The position numbers and the translations under genes are program-made. The notes beneath the pieces are model-generated. The model saw nothing but the letters and a program-made list of their open reading frames with translations. It was not told where the DNA came from and ran no database searches. A stretch of DNA of 64,000 nucleotides from Flavobacterium caseinilyticum (GTDB lineage Bacteria > Bacteroidota > Bacteroidia > Flavobacteriales > Flavobacteriaceae): the NCBI RefSeq assembly GCF_004349085.1, contig NZ_SMFM01000002.1:248001-312000 (forward strand), read 5' to 3'. Below, piece after piece: positions 1 through 9,899 of this stretch. The first letter of the stretch is position 1. Each line of letters starts with the position of its first letter.

Positions 1-2727
1 AAATCCTAATGCAAACGGGCCGTAACTAGCCACAATTACCGCGACGTGAATCATCAACCAATATGAATTCAGAACCGGTTGCAGATTTGCAATTTCCGGA
101 TCAATCCAGTTCATGTAGGCTGCAGCCAAAATCATGGCAGTTACAAATGCTGATGAAGCCACAGTAAGTTTTGATTTTCTGTCGAATGCCAATCCAAAGA
201 ACATGGTTGCCCAAGCGACATAAATAATTGATTCATACGCATTACTCCACGGCGCGTGGCCGGAAATATACCATCTTGCAATTAATCCAAAAGTGTGTAG
301 TGCAAACAATGCAATCACAACAATGTGCATAAAATTAACCAAATAATTCAGTGCTTTTCTTTCCTTGAAGATTTGCAAAATCGTAAAAAACAACATCAAA
401 ATCGACGCAAAAATATACCAATATGGTAATTTCTTGAAAACGTCATATTTATTATATAATACTTCCGAAGTGATTTTTTCTTCACTTGGTCTTACTTTAC
501 TACCAAATCGTTTTTGGAAACCATTGATACTTTCCAATAATTCATCAGCTGTTTTATAATCATTAGAAGTTGAAGCGTTTGCCAAAGAACCAAAATACAA
601 AGGCAATACATTTTTAGTATAGGTCGCTTCCATTCCTTTGAAACCTGCTTCGTTAAGTTCTAAATAGGAAACCCATTTGTTATTTTTATCATCCGGAATA
701 GGGAAAATTTTCAATATTCGACCGCTTAATGCCGATTCCATCAGATTTACCTTTTTATCTGTTTCGATAAAATCTTTTTCGAACTGATTAGGATTTGCAG
801 CTTTGAAAGCTTCTTCTAAATATTTAGAAAGTTTGTAATTTCCTTTGGCATCAAAGAAAGCTACAAAAGGAGCAAATTTCGCTTTCTTGTCAACTCCAAT
901 AATTTTACGAAGACTGTCGTTTCCGCTTTTGATGTAAATAATTGGAATTTCAATCCAGTAACTCGCATACTGTGTCATGGACAAAAATACCTGATCAGAA
1001 TTCATTCCTTTATACGAATCATCATGACTTACTTTTCGCAACAATTCTGATGAAAATGTATTAATTGGTTTCATTCTACCGCCACCATCTTGAATAACAA
1101 GCCTACCGAATTTTGCTGCATGTGCTTCAGGCACTTTGTATTTAGCAATCAAAGCATTCAGTTCATCCTGACTGAGTACTTTTTTGGTATGATTCTCATG
1201 TGTTGCAGGTGCTGCTTCGGCTTCTGTATGTTCATGTCCTTCGTGCTCCGCGTGGTCATGTTCTTGCTCTTGAGCGAAACTACTGAAACTGAATAATAAC
1301 ATTAAAATCGTCAGTAATTTTGCCTTTTTAATTTTCACCACTTCCAGTTTGCGCTTGATATCCGCAAAACGAGAATATTTAGTAAACATAATCGCCATCA
1401 TTGCAAAATACAACATAAAGTAACCAATGTAAGTCAGTGTGGTTCCCCAAAAATCATGATTTACAGATAAAACCGTTCCTTTTTCATCAGGATCAAAACT
1501 AGATTGAAAAAAGCGATATCCTTTGTGGTCCAATACATTATTCATATAAATTCTGGCATCAAATGGTTCTTTATCTTCAACGGTTACTTTACTTTCAAAC
1601 GAAGAATAACTTTTCTCCGTTCCTGGATATTTCTGAGCAATAAAATCATTCAATTTTATCTTGAACGGCAACACATACGCTTTACTTCCGTAGAAAAAAG
1701 AATAATCAATATTTCCAATTTTTACAGTTTTGGCCTCTCCTACTTTACCTTTGGAACCCAAAACGGTAACAGTTTTTTCTTGACCGTCAGCAGTAACTTT
1801 TATCGTTACCGCATCCTCATGATTTTTAGCTTTGAAATCATTATCCGATTCATAATCAACAATCCCTTTTACTGCAGGATCTGGAAATACAAATCTCATT
1901 TCACCTATGCTGTATAACGAACGCATCATCAATGGTTGTGCATTGTCCTTAGTTACTTTGCCTTGCAATTTATCCGCCATTCGCATAAAGTTTCCTTCAA
2001 AAGGCGTTTGAATTGTGTAGGCACTTCCTGTAGTGTTGATGTTTATGGCACCATCTGTAAATTTATTCAACGAAAATAATACGTTATGTATATTTTGTAC
2101 TTCACCATCTTTCAAGAAATGCTCGTGTCGACCACTATCGCCAGCTTCTACAATTTTTAAAAATAACGTTCCTTTAGGATCTGGTTTAATATATTCTTTG
2201 GCTCCCATTATGAAATTTTCATATTTTACTTCAAATGGTGTATCGGCAAACTTTTCAGAAATACGGAAATTATTATTTACAGCTGGAGAAAGCAACACTT
2301 GCTTTTCAAAAACGCGGCGTTTCATTTCACCTTTATATTCCCCATCAACAAAAACGGTCAGAAAGGTCTTATCTGAAAAAATTTGATTTTCTGAAGCGCC
2401 TTCTCTGATGGGCATCATTCCTTCATAACTAATGTAACGCGTTACAAATGCACCAGTAATAATAAAAATAAAAGATAAATGGAGTAACAGTGTAGCCCAT
2501 TTTTCTTTCTTTAAGAGTTGGTAACGCTTGATATTTCCAATGAAATTGATGACAAAAAATACGTGAATGGCTTCAAACCACCAGGCATTGTAAACTAAAA
2601 TTTTTGCGGTATCGGTGTTGTATTTACTTTCGATAAAAGTTCCGGTAGCCATGGCAACGGCATAAGAAATAAATAAAAAGGCCATTAAACGTGTAGAAAA
2701 CAAAAAAGAGAATATTTTTTTATCCAT
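1..2727 (-). CDS. ccsA: ResB/CcsA fusion cytochrome c biogenesis protein, partial
   Basis: This reverse-strand frame stays open from the ATG at 2725-2727 to the window edge: 909 codons, with the C-terminal end missing. The N-terminus has hydrophobic segments followed by a long soluble periplasmic part, as in ResB/CcsB. The last visible residues (HVAVIVASYGPFALGF) form a membrane segment typical of the CcsA core, just before the expected tryptophan-rich haem-handling motif, which lies outside the window. Family knowledge: system II proteins move haem across the inner membrane and attach it to CXXCH apocytochromes. Bacteroidota usually fuse the ResB and CcsA parts in one protein of about 1000 residues, consistent with only the end being absent. 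Confidence 0.85.
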   Translation of the reverse strand, partial: MDKKIFSFLFSTRLMAFLFISYAVAMATGTFIESKYNTDTAKILVYNAWWFEAIHVFFVINFIGNIKRYQLLKKEKWATLLLHLSFIFIITGAFVTRYISYEGMMPIREGASENQIFSDKTFLTVFVDGEYKGEMKRRVFEKQVLLSPAVNNNFRISEKFADTPFEVKYENFIMGAKEYIKPDPKGTLFLKIVEAGDSGRHEHFLKDGEVQNIHNVLFSLNKFTDGAININTTGSAYTIQTPFEGNFMRMADKLQGKVTKDNAQPLMMRSLYSIGEMRFVFPDPAVKGIVDYESDNDFKAKNHEDAVTIKVTADGQEKTVTVLGSKGKVGEAKTVKIGNIDYSFFYGSKAYVLPFKIKLNDFIAQKYPGTEKSYSSFESKVTVEDKEPFDARIYMNNVLDHKGYRFFQSSFDPDEKGTVLSVNHDFWGTTLTYIGYFMLYFAMMAIMFTKYSRFADIKRKLEVVKIKKAKLLTILMLLFSFSSFAQEQEHDHAEHEGHEHTEAEAAPATHENHTKKVLSQDELNALIAKYKVPEAHAAKFGRLVIQDGGGRMKPINTFSSELLRKVSHDDSYKGMNSDQVFLSMTQYASYWIEIPIIYIKSGNDSLRKIIGVDKKAKFAPFVAFFDAKGNYKLSKYLEEAFKAANPNQFEKDFIETDKKVNLMESALSGRILKIFPIPDDKNNKWVSYLELNEAGFKGMEATYTKNVLPLYFGSLANASTSNDYKTADELLESINGFQKRFGSKVRPSEEKITSEVLYNKYDVFKKLPYWYIFASILMLFFTILQIFKERKALNYLVNFMHIVVIALFALHTFGLIARWYISGHAPWSNAYESIIYVAWATMFFGLAFDRKSKLTVASSAFVTAMILAAAYMNWIDPEIANLQPVLNSYWLMIHVAVIVASYGPFALGF

Positions 2728-2914
2728 TTTTATGGGATTATGTTTTGTAAAAGTGCCACAAAAGTACTTAAAAATGTTGACTTCTTTATTCTGACATTTG
2801 TTAATTAAATCCAAAATTAAGAATGATTCGCAAACCCTGAAAAGGCTCTTTACAAGGCTAAAGTCAATTTTTTAACCTAGTAAATTTCGAATAAAACTCT
2901 TAATATTTTTTTGC

Positions 2915-2922
2915 TAATTTTG
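2915..2922 (+). promoter_or_regulatory. -7 promoter box directly upstream of the start codon
   Basis: TAATTTTG fits the Bacteroidota -7 consensus TAnnTTTG and ends only four bases before the ATG at 2927. Transcription from this box would begin at or next to the ATG, giving a leaderless mRNA. No convincing -33 TTG element is seen at the usual spacing. Confidence 0.45.
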
Positions 2923-2926
2923 TCCC

Positions 2927-3700
2927 ATGGTCAAAGTAGTAATTATTGGTTCCGGTAACGTAGCGCAACATCTGATTGCCGCTTTTCAAAATGCTCAAAT
3001 TCAGGGGTCGGAAATTGAGCTTGTTCAGGTGTATTCCAGACAAACAGCAAGTGTTTCCCACCTACTCGATTTGGAACAGATTACAAATGATTTAGACACT
3101 TTAGCGGAAGCTGACTTGTATATTATCAGTGTATCAGATGATGCTATTGCCAGTATTTCTTCGCAACTTCCGTTTAAAAACAGGTTGGTCGTGCATACTT
3201 CCGGCAGTGTTTCGTTGAATGCTTTGGATGAAGACAATCGAAAAGGGGTTTTTTATCCTTTGCAAACCTTTACCAAAAACAAACCCGTTGATTTCAAAAC
3301 TATACCTATTTGTTTGGAAAGTGAAAATGCAACTGATTTTCAATTATTAGATAAGGTGGCCAAATCAATTTCTGAAAAAGTTTTCGCAATCAATTCTGAC
3401 CAACGCAAAGCCTTGCATGTGGCAGCGGTATTTGTCAATAATTTTACGAATCATTTGTACCAAATAGCTCAGGAAATTTGCCAGGAACACCAAGTCCCTT
3501 TCGAAATTTTGAAACCTTTAATCGCTGAAACCGCCAATAAAATAATGGTACTTTCTCCTGAAGAGGCGCAAACTGGTCCTGCAAAACGCAATGACACAGA
3601 AACTATTGCAGCACATGAAGCTTTTTTATCACAGGCAAATCATTTAGATATTTATAAAACATTAACACAATCAATACAAGAGAATGGCAAAAAGTTATAA
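2927..3700 (+). CDS. DUF2520 / Rossmann-like NAD(P)-binding protein
   Basis: A 257-residue protein that opens with a dinucleotide-binding strand-loop-helix (VVIIGSGNVAQHL, residues 4-16). The C-terminal half is helical, with the conserved histidine-rich stretch KALHVAAVFVNNFTNHL. The layout matches the family of Rossmann-like plus DUF2520 domains, related to ketopantoate and F420-dependent reductases; the substrate is unknown. It is divergent from the cytochrome assembly gene and overlaps the following KdsC-like gene by 17 bases, so the two are probably co-translated. The start is supported by the glycine motif lying close to the N-terminus. Confidence 0.85.
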   Translation: MVKVVIIGSGNVAQHLIAAFQNAQIQGSEIELVQVYSRQTASVSHLLDLEQITNDLDTLAEADLYIISVSDDAIASISSQLPFKNRLVVHTSGSVSLNALDEDNRKGVFYPLQTFTKNKPVDFKTIPICLESENATDFQLLDKVAKSISEKVFAINSDQRKALHVAAVFVNNFTNHLYQIAQEICQEHQVPFEILKPLIAETANKIMVLSPEEAQTGPAKRNDTETIAAHEAFLSQANHLDIYKTLTQSIQENGKKL

Positions 3701-4211
3701 GGAAATAATGAACGATATCACTACTTTTATTTTTGATGTCGATGGCGTACTTACTGACAGTTCTGTTTTTGTAACCAATGAAGGGGAAATTCTGCGTACG
3801 ATGAACATCAGGGATGGTTATGCGATGAAAGCTGCGGTAGAAAGCGGTTATAATGTATGTATTATTTCGGGAGGAAGCAATGAAGGCGTTCGGGTCAGAC
3901 TGCGAAATCTTGGCATTACAGATATTTATTTGGGCACACCAGATAAAGTAGAAACCTTTGATGAATATACTGATGTTTACCAAATAAATCCGGAACACGT
4001 TTTATATATGGGCGATGATATTCCTGATTATCATGTCATGAAATTAGTAGGACTACCAACCTGTCCTCAAGACGCAAGCCCGGAAATTAAAGCTATTTGC
4101 AAGTATATTTCGCATAAAAATGGAGGAAAAGGCGCTGCGAGAGATGTCATTGAACAAGTTATGAAAGCGCAAGGAAAATGGATGGCGCATTTTGACGGAA
4201 AACACGATTGA
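3684..4211 (+). CDS. HAD phosphatase, KdsC-like
   Basis: A 175-residue HAD hydrolase without a cap domain. Motif I is DVDGVLTD (nucleophile D18, acid/base D20), motif II is the serine in IISGGSN, and motif IV is MGDDIPD. Size and motifs fit the KdsC family, which removes phosphate from KDO-8-phosphate for lipopolysaccharide inner core synthesis. The family also includes related phosphatases of uncertain substrate, so the reaction is inferred. It overlaps the DUF2520 gene upstream, and a repeat-rich spacer follows it. Confidence 0.8.
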   Translation: MAKSYKEIMNDITTFIFDVDGVLTDSSVFVTNEGEILRTMNIRDGYAMKAAVESGYNVCIISGGSNEGVRVRLRNLGITDIYLGTPDKVETFDEYTDVYQINPEHVLYMGDDIPDYHVMKLVGLPTCPQDASPEIKAICKYISHKNGGKGAARDVIEQVMKAQGKWMAHFDGKHD

Positions 4212-4378
4212 TTTATCATCAGTGGTCAGTTTTTAGTAATCAGTTTCAATGATTGTTAAAAAGTAATTTAGTTCTATTTTTTTCTGAACACTGAATTTTA
4301 TATGAACCATAAAAACTGACCCCTGAATACTAGATTCTCCAATCTGAACACGAAAAAACTGAACACTGAACACTAAAT
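4212..4378 (+). repeat. Intergenic ACTGAACACTGA-type repeat with long hairpin
   Basis: This 167-base spacer is filled with variants of CTGAACACTGAA (about 4284, 4313, 4343 and 4358). The segment near 4222-4238 (CAGTGGTCAGTTTTTA) is almost perfectly complementary to the segment near 4312-4327 (AAAAACTGACCCCTG), giving a long imperfect hairpin. A related stretch lies at about 18133-18166. It looks like a small interspersed repeat, with no coding potential. Confidence 0.55.
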
Positions 4379-5299
4379 ATGAAGTTCCTAAAACTCATCC
4401 GATACCAAAATCTTTTAATGTTAGCTTTTATGCAGCTAATTTTTAGGTACGGATTTTTTAAAATTCAAAATATTCCTTTGGCATTAGCGGATTGGCAATA
4501 TGGTTTATTGGTTTTATCAACCATCTTGATCGCTGCTGGTGGTTATGTGATTAATAATATATTTGACCAACAAACGGATGCTGTCAACAAACCCAATATG
4601 GTTGTTGTCGGCAAAAGCATTTCGGAAACGCATGCCTATAACTTATACATTGGACTTACTGCAACGGGTGTGGCAATTGGTTTTTATTTATCAAATGTTA
4701 TAGACAAACCAGGTTTTGCATCTATCTTTATTCTGATTGCAGCAACACTATATTTGTATGCCACAAGCCTAAAACAAATGATGCTTATTGGTAACATAGT
4801 TGTGGCATTACTGCTTTCTTTTAGTGTAGTTATCATTGGAATTTTCGATTTGTATCCTGTCACAGGTATTGAGAATCAACAACAAATGGGATTGCTTTTT
4901 TCTATTTTGCTGGATTATGCCATTTTTGCTTTTGTGATTAATCTGCTTCGGGAAATCGTTAAAGATATTGAAGATACTGATGGTGATTACAAACAAGGAA
5001 TGAACACCTTACCTATTGCTATAGGAAAATCCAGAACTGGAAAAATAGTTTTTGGATTGAGTTTTATTCCACTTTTTTTTATTTTGTTTTACATAAATAA
5101 ATACTTATTTGAATTACTATTCGTTACCATTTATCTGTTGCTTTTTGTTGTGAGTCTGCTACTTTTTTTTACCGTAAAAATGTGGACAGCTACAACCAAA
5201 AAAGAATTGCACATTTTGAGTGGACTTTTAAAATGGATTCTGTTTTTTGGAATCCTCTCCGTTGTTGTTATCAGTTTAAATATAAAATACAATGCTTAG
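4379..5299 (+). CDS. UbiA-family prenyltransferase
   Basis: A 306-residue integral membrane protein with eight to nine hydrophobic segments. It carries both aspartate-rich motifs of the UbiA superfamily: N-x3-D-x3-D at residues 59-67 (NNIFDQQTD) and a second DIEDTDGD near residue 200. These bind the magnesium-diphosphate of a prenyl donor. In Flavobacteriales the orthologue is usually labelled geranylgeranylglycerol-phosphate geranylgeranyltransferase-like, but the acceptor substrate cannot be read from the sequence. The ATG at 4379 follows the repeat spacer, and the last eight bases overlap the Maf gene. Confidence 0.85.
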   Translation: MKFLKLIRYQNLLMLAFMQLIFRYGFFKIQNIPLALADWQYGLLVLSTILIAAGGYVINNIFDQQTDAVNKPNMVVVGKSISETHAYNLYIGLTATGVAIGFYLSNVIDKPGFASIFILIAATLYLYATSLKQMMLIGNIVVALLLSFSVVIIGIFDLYPVTGIENQQQMGLLFSILLDYAIFAFVINLLREIVKDIEDTDGDYKQGMNTLPIAIGKSRTGKIVFGLSFIPLFFILFYINKYLFELLFVTIYLLLFVVSLLLFFTVKMWTATTKKELHILSGLLKWILFFGILSVVVISLNIKYNA

Positions 5300-5876
5300 A
5301 AATAAATTAAAAAAATACACTTTAATTCTGGCTTCGGGTTCACCAAGACGCCAACAATTTTTCAAAGATTTAGACTTGGATTTTGAAATACGATTGAAAG
5401 AAATTGAAGAAATTTTTCCACCTGAATTACAAGCGCACGAAATCACTAATTATTTGGCTGAATTGAAAGCCCGTGCTTTTGAAGGAGAATTAAAACCAAA
5501 TGAAATTCTGATAACCAGCGACACGATTGTCTGGCATAACTTTAAGGCTTTGGGAAAACCAAAAAACGAACAGGATGCTTTTGAAATCCTAAAATCATTA
5601 TCGAATGCTACTCATGAAGTAATCACATCGGTTTGTTTTAAAACCAATGAGAAAGTTGAGCTTTTGCACGAAATAACAAAAGTTACTTTTAATGAATTAA
5701 GCGATGAATCAATTCGCTATTATTTGGAAAATTATAAACCGTATGATAAAGCAGGTTCGTATGGAATCCAGGAATGGATTGGGTTTGTAGGCGTTTCAAA
5801 AATTGAAGGTTCTTATGCTAATGTGATGGGAATGCCAACGGATAAAGTCTACGAATATTTAAGTAAATTAGCGTAA
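5292..5876 (+). CDS. maf: Maf-family nucleotide pyrophosphatase
   Basis: A 194-residue protein with the Maf N-terminal signature LASGSPRR (residues 13-20), the acidic ITSDTIVW stretch and the conserved DKAGSYGIQ motif. Maf proteins hydrolyse non-canonical or ordinary nucleoside triphosphates (dTTP/UTP type) to the monophosphate and pyrophosphate, and are linked to house-cleaning and septum control. Length is normal for the family. It overlaps the prenyltransferase gene by eight bases, and the MscS-like gene starts seven bases after it, so the three are likely one transcript. Confidence 0.92.
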   Translation: MLRNKLKKYTLILASGSPRRQQFFKDLDLDFEIRLKEIEEIFPPELQAHEITNYLAELKARAFEGELKPNEILITSDTIVWHNFKALGKPKNEQDAFEILKSLSNATHEVITSVCFKTNEKVELLHEITKVTFNELSDESIRYYLENYKPYDKAGSYGIQEWIGFVGVSKIEGSYANVMGMPTDKVYEYLSKLA

Positions 5877-5883
5877 CAAAATT

Positions 5884-6420
5884 ATGGACATGAGTTTCTT
5901 TCAAGAATATACAAGAGAAATAATTGCAACTGCAATTCTGGGGATTTTGTTGATTGTATTTCGAATCGGTGCTACAAAAATGGTTCGTCGCTACGCAGCA
6001 TCAAACCATAATCTCGAGCACAGAACCAATTTAATAATCAAATACCTCCATCTTTTTATTCATATTCTGGTAATTATTGCGTTAATTGTCATTTGGGGAG
6101 TTCAGACTAAAGATATTTTCATTGCGCTTTCATCTATCACAACCGTTGTAGGTGTTGCGATGTTCGCTCAATGGTCTATTTTGAGTAATATTACCTCTGG
6201 TGTTATTTTATTTTTTTCTTTTCCGTTTAAAATTGGTGACGTTATAAAAATCCATGATAAGGATTTCCCAATTGAAGCCGAAATCGAAGATATTGGTGCT
6301 TTTCATGTTTTCCTGAACACTCATGAAGGGGAAAAGATCATTTATCCCAACACTTTACTTTTGCAAAAAGGAATTTCAATTATTAAAAATCATTTTGATG
6401 ATAAAGAATTTATGGATTAA
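5884..6420 (+). CDS. Small MscS-family mechanosensitive channel
   Basis: A 178-residue inner-membrane protein with three predicted transmembrane helices. The last is the glycine/alanine-rich pore helix region (VGVAMFAQWSILSNITSGV), followed by the short beta domain (FPFKIGDVIKI). The protein stops soon after, so it lacks the large cytoplasmic vestibule end of E. coli MscS (286 residues). Short forms are common in Bacteroidota. Presumed role: release of solutes under hypo-osmotic stress. It is co-directional with maf. Confidence 0.85.
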   Translation: MDMSFFQEYTREIIATAILGILLIVFRIGATKMVRRYAASNHNLEHRTNLIIKYLHLFIHILVIIALIVIWGVQTKDIFIALSSITTVVGVAMFAQWSILSNITSGVILFFSFPFKIGDVIKIHDKDFPIEAEIEDIGAFHVFLNTHEGEKIIYPNTLLLQKGISIIKNHFDDKEFMD

Positions 6421-6601
6421 TTCGAAAGGTGTGCAGAATTACTTTTCTTTTATTTCCATATTTAAATCTACAAATGTGACAATTATATAACTAATGTTTT
6501 AAAAAATATAATACTTTTCTTTTTCAAATACCACATATTTGTCTGTTAAAAACCTATTTATTAAAATATTAAATATAGTCTCCTAAAAAAACTAAAAATA
6601 T

Positions 6602-7801
6602 ATGAACGACATCATGAAATTTCCGTTTTATGCTAAAATAACCCTGACTTTACTAGGTTTAATTGCTATTATGTTTATCTTTTATATAGGTCAAGACATA
6701 TTAATTCCTGTAATGATGTCGTTTTTATTTGCGGTATTATTGTATCCAATTGTGTTATTTTTAAAATCAAAACTTCGTTTTCCTCATGTACTAGCGGTAA
6801 TGCTGGCTGTTATACTATTTGTTCTGTTTTTTATCGGTCTATTCGTATTTCTGTCCATTCAGATTAGTGATTTCGCTAACGATTTTGATAAAATTGAAAG
6901 AAATATTAACATCCATCTTAGAAATATTCAAGGATTTATAAGGGAAAATTTTCATTTAAGTTCCAGAGAACAAAAAGAATACATCGATACCGCCACCGCA
7001 GATTCCATGGAAAAAGGAAAGGAAATGATTGGCTCAACCTTAATGTCCTTTACGGATACATTGATTAATTTAACTTTAATTCCGATTTATACTTTTTTAA
7101 TTCTGTTGTACAGAACTCACTTTTTACTGTTTTTGTCCAAATTAATCAATAAAGAGAATCATGAACTGTTAAAAGATATATTAATGCACATCAGAGTCGC
7201 TATCAACAGTTATATCGTAGGTTTAATTATCCAAATGATTTTAATTTCTGCCATGACCACTCTTGGGTTTATGATAATCGGCGTGAAGTATGCCATTTTA
7301 TTGGGAATAATTACTGGAATTTTAAATTTAATCCCATACATTGGCATCCTGCTTGCAGGTTTATTGAGTATCGTTGCATCGTTAACAGGTTCACCTGACT
7401 TATCGATAATAATTGGTGTTATTGTAGTTACTATTGTGGTACAGATTATTGATAACAATATTGTTGTACCAATGATTGTAAGTTCTAAAGTTGAAATTAA
7501 TGCGTTTATATCGATTGTTGGAATCATTATTGGTGGCGCAATTGCCGGAGTTTCAGGTATGTTTTTGGCCCTTCCGACACTAGCTGTCCTTAAAGTAATT
7601 TTTGACAGAGTAGAATCACTGGAGCCTTGGGGTTATTTAATGGGCGATCATTTACCTAAAACTTACACCTGGCGTAAAATAAAATTACCTCTTTTTGACT
7701 CGGAAGCACCATCAAAAAAAAATATCATCAAAACGGATATTGTTGTTCCTGTTTTTACAGAAACCACAACTATAACGGAACCCAGCAAAACAGAGGAATA
7801 A
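6602..7801 (+). CDS. AI-2E family transporter
   Basis: A 399-residue membrane protein with the family layout: paired N-terminal helices, a soluble segment around residues 95-150, then a cluster of glycine-rich helices (GILNLIPYIGILLAG, GGAIAGVSGMFLALPTLAVLK). The family (TqsA/YdiK-like) is named for autoinducer-2 export, but many members move ions or other small molecules, so the substrate is open. The C-terminal 40 residues are polar and probably cytoplasmic. A 180-base AT-rich spacer without recognisable signals separates it from the channel gene. Confidence 0.88.
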   Translation: MNDIMKFPFYAKITLTLLGLIAIMFIFYIGQDILIPVMMSFLFAVLLYPIVLFLKSKLRFPHVLAVMLAVILFVLFFIGLFVFLSIQISDFANDFDKIERNINIHLRNIQGFIRENFHLSSREQKEYIDTATADSMEKGKEMIGSTLMSFTDTLINLTLIPIYTFLILLYRTHFLLFLSKLINKENHELLKDILMHIRVAINSYIVGLIIQMILISAMTTLGFMIIGVKYAILLGIITGILNLIPYIGILLAGLLSIVASLTGSPDLSIIIGVIVVTIVVQIIDNNIVVPMIVSSKVEINAFISIVGIIIGGAIAGVSGMFLALPTLAVLKVIFDRVESLEPWGYLMGDHLPKTYTWRKIKLPLFDSEAPSKKNIIKTDIVVPVFTETTTITEPSKTEE

Positions 7802-7887
7802 GATTCAATTGCCAAAACGCAGTTAAACTATATTATCAGCTATAATCTATTTTTATTATCTGCGTTTCTGACGTTTATTCGTTAATA

Positions 7888-9708
7888 ATGTATAAAAAGA
7901 CAAAACCTCTTTTGTTTATTTTGATGTTCTTTTTTTGTCAGATTACTTTTTCACAAGTTATCGAAACAAAGAAGGACTCCTCTACTTTTTATTCTAATAT
8001 TAAAAACTACTCGCAAAAAAATAAGTTAACCAGGTTGATGCATAAAATGATTTTTAGAACTCCAGTGCTGAAAACTGCAGAAATAAAAAAAATACAAAAA
8101 AAGTACGAAACCTTTGAGGGAAAAATCATTCGCAAAATAGTGATTACAACCCTTGACCCGTTTGGATATTCTGAAATTGACACGAGCAGAAAACCGAAAA
8201 ACTGGGCTGAAAGTTATGGAAACAGAATCCACATTAAAACGAATCGACTGGCTATTCGTAATTTACTGCTGATCAAAAAAAACAGGCCCTTCGATTCCTT
8301 ACTTGTAAAAGAATCTGAACGTATAATAAGGACCCAGCGTTTTATTAATCGAGTTGATATCTCACCTCAATTAATTCAAAACAGTCCGGATTCTGTTGAC
8401 ATTTCTATTCGGGTTTTAGATTCCTGGAGTATTATTCCAAAAGGTTCAATATCCAGCTCAAGGTTGAGTTTTGGACTGAACGACAGAAATTTTTTAGGAT
8501 CCGGCCATGAGTTTAATAATACGGTAAGAAACAGATTCGTTGACGGCAAAACTGCCTATAGTGTATTTTACAGTATTCCAAATATAAAAAATACGTTTAT
8601 CAAAACTAGAATTAGCTATCACGTTGATTTAGATAATTATTATGCCAAAAGTATCGACGTGGAACGTCCTTTTTATTCCCCATTGACAAAATGGGCCGGA
8701 GGGCTATATGCAGACCAGCAGTTTAGACGTGATACACTCCCGGATTCCAACTTAGTTTTTGCCTATCAGAATTTCAAATACAATTCATTGGATGTATGGC
8801 TGGGACGGGCTTTTAGAATTTTCAAAGGAAATACTGAAAGTGAAAGAACCACAAATTTAATTATAAGCAGTCGATATCTGAGTGTAAAATTCCCGGAAAG
8901 TCCTGTGTTCGAATACGACAGCAGTGATTTCTATTCCGATGAAAAATTCGGGATTTTGGGCTTAGGTATATCATCCCGTAAATTTATACGAGACCGATAC
9001 ATTTTCAAAAATGGAATTATAGAAGATGTGCCCATTGGAAAAATATATGGTCTGACTACCGGATATCAATATAAAAATGATGCGGGAAGATATTATTTGG
9101 GTGCTCGTGCTGCATTTGGAAATTTTTACAAATGGGGTTTCCTAAGTGCAAATTTTGAACTTGGAAGCTTCTTTGAAAAATCCGAAAGCAAGCAAACTGC
9201 CTTTTCTTTTCAGGCCAATTATTTTACGAATCTGCTCACTATCGGAAGGTGGAAAGTACGACAATTTGTAAAACCCCAAGTGGTAATTGGCTTAAATCGT
9301 GTCGATGCCATCGGCGATTTGCTTACAATAAACAATAATTACGGCTTGCAGGGATTTAATACCGCTACTTACGGAACAGAAAAAGCAATTTTGACCCTGC
9401 AAACTCAAGCATATGCTCCTTGGGATCTTTGGGGCTTTAGACTAAATCCATTTTTAAACTATTCAGTTGCAATGATTGGTAATGCCAGCAAAGGTATGCT
9501 GGAAAACAAAACCTACTCAAAAATTGGAATTGGATTTATTGTGAACAATGACTTTTTAGTATTTAGTTCGTTTCAGATTTCTCTTTCCTATTATCCTTCT
9601 ATTCCAGGAAATGGAATAAATATTTTTAAAACTAATTCTTTTGAAACTACTGATTTTGGTTTTCAGGATTTTGAATTTGGTAAACCACGGACGGTACTTT
9701 TTAAATAA
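7888..9708 (+). CDS. BamA/TamA-like outer membrane protein with POTRA-like domain
   Basis: A 606-residue protein with a signal peptide (cleavage near ITFSQ, residue 23). Residues about 75-180 are POTRA-like, including an RNLLLIKKNRPFDSLLVKESERIIRTQRFI stretch typical of such domains; the rest is a beta-barrel with alternating aromatic strands. It ends in the aromatic-rich FGKPRTVLFK. The architecture matches Omp85-type proteins, but it is shorter than BamA and carries only one clear POTRA, so it is more likely an accessory barrel than the essential BamA. Its specific client is unknown. Confidence 0.7.
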   Translation: MYKKTKPLLFILMFFFCQITFSQVIETKKDSSTFYSNIKNYSQKNKLTRLMHKMIFRTPVLKTAEIKKIQKKYETFEGKIIRKIVITTLDPFGYSEIDTSRKPKNWAESYGNRIHIKTNRLAIRNLLLIKKNRPFDSLLVKESERIIRTQRFINRVDISPQLIQNSPDSVDISIRVLDSWSIIPKGSISSSRLSFGLNDRNFLGSGHEFNNTVRNRFVDGKTAYSVFYSIPNIKNTFIKTRISYHVDLDNYYAKSIDVERPFYSPLTKWAGGLYADQQFRRDTLPDSNLVFAYQNFKYNSLDVWLGRAFRIFKGNTESERTTNLIISSRYLSVKFPESPVFEYDSSDFYSDEKFGILGLGISSRKFIRDRYIFKNGIIEDVPIGKIYGLTTGYQYKNDAGRYYLGARAAFGNFYKWGFLSANFELGSFFEKSESKQTAFSFQANYFTNLLTIGRWKVRQFVKPQVVIGLNRVDAIGDLLTINNNYGLQGFNTATYGTEKAILTLQTQAYAPWDLWGFRLNPFLNYSVAMIGNASKGMLENKTYSKIGIGFIVNNDFLVFSSFQISLSYYPSIPGNGINIFKTNSFETTDFGFQDFEFGKPRTVLFK

Positions 9709-9899
9709 AATAAATAAAAGCATCATTTCGTATTTATCAGTTGCTATGATTTACAAATTACAGTTTACAAAACCTCAAACTACTTACAATATGAGTTGTA
9801 GTGTGAATTATATAACTAAAAAAAGCAATTGTGTAAGGAATTATTAGTTATTAATGTTTACTTTTATTTTATAAAAATTTATAACCTAAACCTAAAAAA

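Noticed and set aside
1090..2386. Several plus-strand frames of 68-137 codons
   Set aside because: They lie opposite the long ResB/CcsA gene and have low-complexity, antisense-like composition.
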